Assembly (NCBI GenBank): GCA_029168955.1
Contig: JAPDOI010000210.1
Location: 1,185,698 to 1,249,697, forward strand
From: Aplectana chamaeleonis
Taxonomy: Eukaryota > Nematoda > Chromadorea > Rhabditida > Cosmocercidae
Length of the DNA: 64,000 nt
Direction: 5' to 3'
This document shows, piece by piece, positions 58,166 through 64,000 of the stretch (its first letter is position 1; each line of letters starts with the position of its first letter). Made by a program: the position numbers and the translations under genes. The notes below the pieces were generated by a model, which did not search any database, had not been told where the DNA came from, and was given only the letters and a program-made list of their open reading frames with translations.

Positions 58166-60022
58166 TACTTTCTGGCACTAGTTCAGCATAATTCATACGA
58201 TATTCGAGATAACACTGGAACACCTCATTGGCCAATAGAGGGTTCCCCTTGCCCAGAAGGCAAGACTAGTTTTTTTTTCTCAAAAACCTTCAGCGCCGAA
58301 TCTCCTACTGGCAGCCAATAGGTCAATAGTTCAATGTCGTCTGAGCAATCTTGTAGAAAAGATGATAAGCAACTTTCAATTCTAGCTTGGATGGGCAGAG
58401 GTATACTTTTGAGGTCCGAAACACCGAGGATTTCAGAAAACGTTTTTTCTTCAATCAAAAGCAATTCAACCAATGACCGAATTTCCATGTGAAACATTAT
58501 AACAATATCCGATATCCGGGAACGAGATCCTAGAATGAAGTTCAGCATATTCATTTCAAAACAAAAGCCTCCACAGAGCGGCCGCGCCTGCACTTATCAG
58601 GCCCGAACGCGGCAATATCGCAGAGCTAAGGCGGCAGCTTCAGATACTCAACTTTTGAGCAGCGTTTCATTGCAAAATGCAGCAGATACCAGTAAATAAT
58701 TACTGCATGCGTTTTCGACCACAGTTCTCGAATGAACAATTGATTCTATTATAGCATTTTCGGACCACTAGAAATGAAAATTTCGAATACGGTCTTTTAG
58801 GATTTCTCAGAATGACTGAAACTTCTCGAATGAATGATTGGCCTGAGAATAAGGCTTTTTCGGACTTCCTAAATGGATAAACATAAATCCGAATAGACAG
58901 AAGGATAAACTCAGAATCTCTGTACTCTATTCAATTCAAATGAATATTTAGACACATTATTCGAATATAAAAGAGAATATTGCAAGTTTCGATTGGTTTC
59001 CGAGTGACTCACCAATACTATTGATTTATATTACGGTGACTGAATATTGGATTAGTGTGAAACAAAATCGGTCGAGTGTTATGACAATTAACAAGTTAAT
59101 TGGTTTTTCGAATGGAGCGAGTCTTCAATACACTGAGTAATTACATAGAATCTCCAATGAATACGATACTTATTCGAAAGTCCTAATGATTCAGCATCTC
59201 GAAGGAGTCATATACTTGTGAACAAATAATAAAATCAATTATGTTAATGCATCGCGTATTAGAAAAAACCAGAATTTAAACTTCGTAGTACAATAGAATA
59301 CTCAAATATAAAAGTTTTTCGGATATGAATCGATTCGAGTTCAAGTCTAGTGATCATGGACCTTGAGAGTACGTTCAATGAGCACCATAAACGTGTTACG
59401 GCAGTTATTCAAATACTGTAAAGTCTGTCCGAATGAGAGTGTCCACCCACGCGGACGGCGTGCGTGTGGAGCGGCCGTAGCAGAGACATTATTTTGAATG
59501 AGCCTTCCCACGGCTGCAAATAGCTGATTAGGAATTATTCACTGTTCGTCAAATATTCCTGCTAGTCGATTTCAAAGTTCAATAACTGCCTTAATGACAG
59601 CCGCCCAACACGCACGCCCACCGCGTGAGCGGACAGTTTCTTTTAGACGGACTATATTCGATTCATCCTATACTGCCGGGTGAAACCCGAAATCCTAAAT
59701 TTTCGCATTTACAAAAACCTGGACTTTTGTATTCTGAAGAGGAAACTCCGAAACAGCAGGACCGGTATTTGAAAGACAAGATCCGGAGCCATTTGTGACT
59801 CTAGAATTTCCAGCCTCGGTTCTCCAAATTTATGTGCCGTGAAAATTTAAAAAATTTTAAAGATTAGAGATAACTGATATCAGATATCATCCAGATAACC
59901 TCGTGTTCCTCACATGCGATGGAATGTTGTTAATGTAGCAGAGTTACAGTATTTAACAATGGCTACAGGCTGTAGGTTCTTGTGCGATCATCCAAATGGG
60001 GAACGCGCAAGTCCGCAAATTT
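58166..60022. other. AT-rich stretch with no recognised gene
   Basis: The minus-strand frame at 58,225-58,593 (LVELLLIEEKTFSEILG) looks protein-like, but it has no convincing splice sites or known domain. The remainder holds ATTCGAAT-type repeats. Confidence 0.3.
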
Positions 60023-60375
60023 TTGAAGGCAGTGTTCACGATGTACACAACCTTGAGTTTTTACCGCAAATAAAAAAATCGAGGCCTATCGCAACAAGAA
60101 CGTTTTGAAGCAAAGCGGATGGAGATGAGCATTGAATAGCCCTACACGGCCCCGAGAGTTGAATGTGGCATGCCCGCTCCGCCCACTTGCTCTGTGGCCA
60201 TTGAGGAAGTAGGCGGGACGGGCGATCCACATTCATGTTTTGGTGCCGTGTAGGGCTATGTATTTATGGCTTGTTTTGAGCCGATTTTCGACATTGTAGT
60301 CGTGGAAGGCCTCGTATTTTTTTTGGTTTCCGGTGAAAACTTGAATACTGTTCTCATCATGTGCACTAGCTTTAA
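60023..60375. mobile_element. TTAA-family foldback MITE, diverged
   Basis: TTGAAGGCAGTGTTCACGATG at the left, CATCATGTGCACTAGCTTTAA at the right. The interior is palindromic (CCCTACACGGC with GCCGTGTAGGG). Confidence 0.65.
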
Positions 60376-60571
60376 AAGAAACTATTCCAGTGTTTTGATA
60401 TGTATTGTAATAATAAAACTTGCAATACGACCTGAATTCCAACTCAAATTTGCACTTCAAAACGTTTGGTTTCCGAGGAAAAAACTCAATATGAGCATAT
60501 TAGGTGAGGCTAAGCCCAAATAGAGAACAAAAAAGGATTGAACTGTATAGATGAACGCGATCAGAAAATAC

Positions 60572-60788
60572 CGGAATATGAGTGTGAAATATGCAATGTG
60601 GCTGGAGCTCATGTCGACTGACCGGCGGAGCACGAGAGCATGACGAGTTTCATCGACGAGTATCGATCCTGAAATTCAGAGTCGGGACAAGGCTAAGTCG
60701 AGAGATTACGGTTTAATTCATGAAATCAATGCCTACTTACTATGCACGAGAATGGACGGGGCGAACAGGCTCGTGTCGAAGTCAATTC
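60572..60788 (-). CDS. Two exons resembling exon 3 region of GTPase gene B
   Basis: Minus-strand exons 60,788-60,741 (IDFDTSLFAPSILVH) and 60,668-60,572 (SILVDETRHALVLRR, then SSHIAYFTLIFR) with a GTAAGT donor, a TTTCAG acceptor and a matching phase across the AGA codon. The peptide aligns with RSVFTKSLMMKAQI of gene B exon 3, and the downstream donor is in the same phase (2) as that exon's. These could be 5' exons of gene A, 3.8 kb downstream on the same strand, or a remnant of a third paralogue. The start and further exons were not found. Confidence 0.45.
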
Positions 60789-61218
60789 CTGTACCGTATT
60801 ACATACTGCTGACTCATAACTATAGTAGAAGTAATAGTAAATAGTATGCAGTATTTATTACGTATGTATTGCGATAGGTAGATCTACTCAGATGATTCAA
60901 TCAATAAGCACAAATTCCATTAGAACACGCGTTGTTCTTTTGTGAGGTGATTGACAACAACACTCGATAATGCTGTACAATTATGAGGGATTATAGCACT
61001 GCGGGAGGTTGAACCTGTGCGAAAAATAAGTGGATTCGGAGTGGAGTATAAAACAAGTTCTGCAGAAACGGGGGAACATTCTTTGAATCTGAAAAAAAAG
61101 CAGAAAAAATATTTTGAACAAAATTTTGTACACAAAATTGACATAAAAATTGGATGGCCTTTTGCCCGCAGGCTTGAAGATCGATGACGAGCTCTGCCGA
61201 TGGTCATTAATAACAGTA
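60789..61218. other. Unassigned stretch
   Basis: Upstream of the two exons on the minus strand; no further exon recognised. Confidence 0.35.
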
Positions 61219-61505
61219 ATGTGCTTCTCTGGGCCAAATTCCGGTCCGCAATTGCGACTCGACACGCTTTGCGGCCGCACGCGCTCGAGTCAGTCGAGTT
61301 TCCAGCGCCAAAGCCGACTCGATATGAATTTTTTAAACTGTTTTCTCCAATTTTGTTTAGCTTCCAGTTTCTAAAACCCACCTAGAGTTAACAGATCGGC
61401 GGCTGCTGCGCTGGAAACTCTTCCGTCTCGGAAGCGCGCGGCCGCAAAGCGTCTCGAGACCTGCCAATTACGGAACCGGAACTTGGGCTCCAGAGAAGCA
61501 CAGTA
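61219..61505. mobile_element. Foldback MITE with TACTGTGCTTCTC ends
   Basis: ATGTGCTTCTCTGGGCCAAATT pairs with CCAGAGAAGCACAGTA; the interior GCTTTGCGGCCGCACGCG pairs with CGCGCGGCCGCAAAGCG. Third copy of the 51,455 family. Confidence 0.85.
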
Positions 61506-61614
61506 CCATGAAAACTGATAGTAGTTAAATAAAAAAATCTTACTTTTTGGACTGATGATGCTGGCTAGTGATGTGTACCAGGGTTGTGCGTTATAACGTT
61601 AACTTGTAAACACA

Positions 61615-62071
61615 TTAAAGGCAGGGTTCTCGATAAATTCGGTTGTTGTGCTATCACCTCAGAATGGTAGATCTCGCCATCAGCAATTGGTGAAAAAGTA
61701 AAATTGGAGAAAAAAACTCTCAGGAGAAAGTTATGGCTTGGTGTCCTCCTGCCCCCGCTTGATTATCGAGATTTGGGTAAAAGCCTGTTTTGTCAACTTT
61801 GTATTTTGCTTCTAAACTGATTTGCGAACATTTCTGAAGACTACTGATTAGCTTTAACAGCGAAATAAATGTAGGATAACAGGCATTAATGAAAAACGCG
61901 TTAATTAGGGGGCCGGCCGACACCGGTGAATTAGCCGTCTATACTTTGTTTTTGAGCGTTTCCCTCGAATTTCCGGGTTTTTCAGCTTGCTTTTATTTTT
62001 GTGATGTGCCAAATCTAAATTCGTATGAAGAGAGCTCGGTAAGCCGGTTTTATCGCGAACCCTGCCTTTAA
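61615..62071. mobile_element. TTAA-flanked MITE
   Basis: TTAAAGGCAGGGTTCTCGATAAA at the left, TTATCGCGAACCCTGCCTTTAA at the right, both with perfect TTAA. A different interior from the other copies. Confidence 0.85.
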
Positions 62072-64000
62072 CGGAGTTAACGCCTGGAAGTTTTTCTCGG
62101 AAAATCAACGATTAAGGGTGCATGTTTTGGCTGCATCGCTGCTGTTTTTGATCGCGGCGATTTCCGGTGCACCCGCTGCTGCAGATTTTGGTTCATAATT
62201 TGCAGTAGCCTCACACGGTTTGATCGGAAATTCTCAATCAATCAGCGTGATATTAATGACTGGTGGTCTCATCAATAACAAGTTTCGACTCGTGAACACT
62301 GATCTTGTAATGTGAAAGGGTCACCGTTCACCCAGATCGCGAAACGTGTCATTCGCTGGCAATCAGCTCCATCGCTGCCATTTTGGCGCAGAAGGAGCGA
62401 TGGTCAGCGACCATCGAGAATCGCTCTTCTAGCCCAGCGAAGCAGTAAAACATAAGATTTCGCCGCCGCGACCCAGCGATGTAAAGGGTTCTGCAGGGTT
62501 GCACCGCCCGGCGGCACGCCGCCGAGCGAGGTTCGGGGACGGCCAAACCTGACTGGCGGCAACGCCAATGCTTCGCAAAGTGGCGGCGATGCCTGCCGTC
62601 ATTCTCCATTTTCCTCCATTGCGTACCAACCTCGTTCATTCCACGCCAAAATTTGAATTTCATGATTTCAGAATTTTGTATTTATTTTCTAGCGCGTTTT
62701 ATGTATTCTTTTAGTTCACCATGAAACCATATTTGATTAAATTTTAATCTTAAAGACGCCAGAAGTTGAAAAGCTCCATCGGAAATAGCTCGACTTCTCT
62801 GTGTTTTGGAAGATTTTCGTCATTTCAAAAAAATCGGAAACACTCTCAGCAGCGGGCAACATGAAATCTAGCGGCAACGTTGATTCGGAAGTTTCTCAAT
62901 GAGAATCAATGTTATCCCACAGAAAGTGAAAACTGAAATAAAATCTGACTATTTAAGGAGCGAAATGGAGATGGATCACAAAAAAGCGAACAAATGAAAA
63001 AATGTTCAAGTAATTATGGAAACGTGTCAGAATAAAACTAAAAAAAGTTTGCGTGGATGACTGAACAATAGAAAAATTTCATTAATAGGATCCATGGCGG
63101 CGCTCCTCGCAGAGCGATGAAAATGGTCCAGACCATTTCCTCTGCAGATTCGCTGGCGGCGTCGCTCCAGGAGCCGCTGCTGTCACCGGCGGCGAAACAC
63201 TCTGCGGGGTGCCCACGTCGCTGCTTTTGCGCGGCACGTCGCCGTCCTCGCCCACTGCGTGGCGCCCCCCACTTTCCAACACTGCCGTGTCGCAGCGGGA
63301 CTCGCCGCGGCGCAACTCTGCAGACCCCTTAAGACGTTTGCCACGAAGCGTTCACAATTGGAGCGCCTTCCCATTACGCGCAGACGAAAAAGGAACGGTT
63401 ATTCCCTCGCACTTGGCCGCGGCGGCCTGCGACAATACGCGGCTTAACGCACATACGGAAGTCTTTAAATCATCCACTAGTACGGTCAGTCGGTTGTAGT
63501 GAACAGTTAGCAACGATTGACCTGGTCCAAAGACAAATTTCAGAACTGGCGCCGTGCGCGTCGTAATCGGCGACTTGCGGCGCGGTCAGCTTCTGGCTCG
63601 GTTTCGGCTTGTAATATTCAGCAGCCTATAAAGAATCATTTTCGAGCTTGAGATGTTTGGACCACAATTCTTATCGGTGCAGAAGCTTCTACTTTATAGA
63701 TTTTTCTGGAACTTCTCCGTGGTTTATTGATTTTTTGTCGTGGTCAGCACTGTTTTGTTTGATGTCATAACAAAATGCGAAATTCATCGTTGACGCATTA
63801 ACGGGTTAACGCGGTTTGTTTTAGGAAATTATCGATTAATGCTAACGAAAAAATGTTTTTTTCATTAACACACACCTCCTGATGCGTACCTTTCGAGCAT
63901 TTTCACTTCCATTATTTTCCTATTTTGATGAAAACGATCTGACGACCATTTCCGCTTCAACATGCACATATAAGGTGGGGCGATGGGCCATCCACGATGC
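62072..64000. other. Unassigned; GC-rich foldback-like patches
   Basis: GC-rich inverted motifs occur at 62,345-62,600 (GGCGGCACGCCGCC) and 63,090-63,330 (GCGGCGCTCCTCGC, GGCGGCGTCGC), with phrases similar to 8,600-8,700. The overlapping frames at 63,082-63,499 on both strands reflect this composition. No gene is supported to the window's end. Confidence 0.4.

Overview
The window looks like gene-poor, repeat-rich nuclear DNA from a nematode, most likely a rhabditid or strongylid (clade V) species. The evidence is a decayed RTE-type non-LTR retrotransposon of the kind common in those worms, introns of about 40-95 bases with TTTTCAG-like acceptors, and a very high density of short foldback (MITE-like) elements. 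The species cannot be named from this sequence. There is no bacterial-style coding, no rRNA and no functional tRNA. Most long open frames come from minisatellites whose unit length is a multiple of three, or from palindromes.

The main genic content is on the minus strand between about 61 and 33 kb, possibly down to 24 kb. Splicing the sequence by eye gives two, perhaps three, paralogous genes for P-loop GTPases resembling the immunity-related GTPase (IRG) family. Gene A (about 56.8 to 44.0 kb) has proline-rich N-terminal exons, a G1 exon at 50.2-50.3 kb and a probable G4 region near 44.3 kb interrupted by an in-frame TGA. Gene B (ATG at 43,107 down to about 33.1 kb) has eleven phase-compatible exons with G1 (GGSGVGKSS), a degenerate G3 (LWELHYPK) and a good G4 (SSKSD). 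Two exons at 60.57-60.79 kb resemble exon 3 of gene B. A terminal exon with a downstream poly(A) signal sits at 24.2 kb on the same strand; its parent gene is unknown.

Layout: 1-5.2 kb holds foldback elements (1,824-2,630; 4,466-4,959). 5.2-6.9 kb is a 42-bp minisatellite. 7.5-9 kb has MITEs. 10.2-15.7 kb is one giant imperfect palindrome with arms of about 2.6 kb, each carrying three tandem modules. 16-25.5 kb holds several MITEs and one terminal exon. 26.3-29.7 kb is the RTE relic. 29.7-31.6 kb is a TIR element containing a tRNA-like SINE head. 32.5-33 kb is a MITE. 33.1-43.1 kb is gene B, with a (TG)142 tract and a second 42-bp minisatellite in one of its introns. 44-56.8 kb is gene A, with many elements in its introns. 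57-64 kb holds nested foldback elements and the gene B-like exons.

All gene models were spliced by eye from frame, phase and splice consensus. They are inference until RNA evidence is available.
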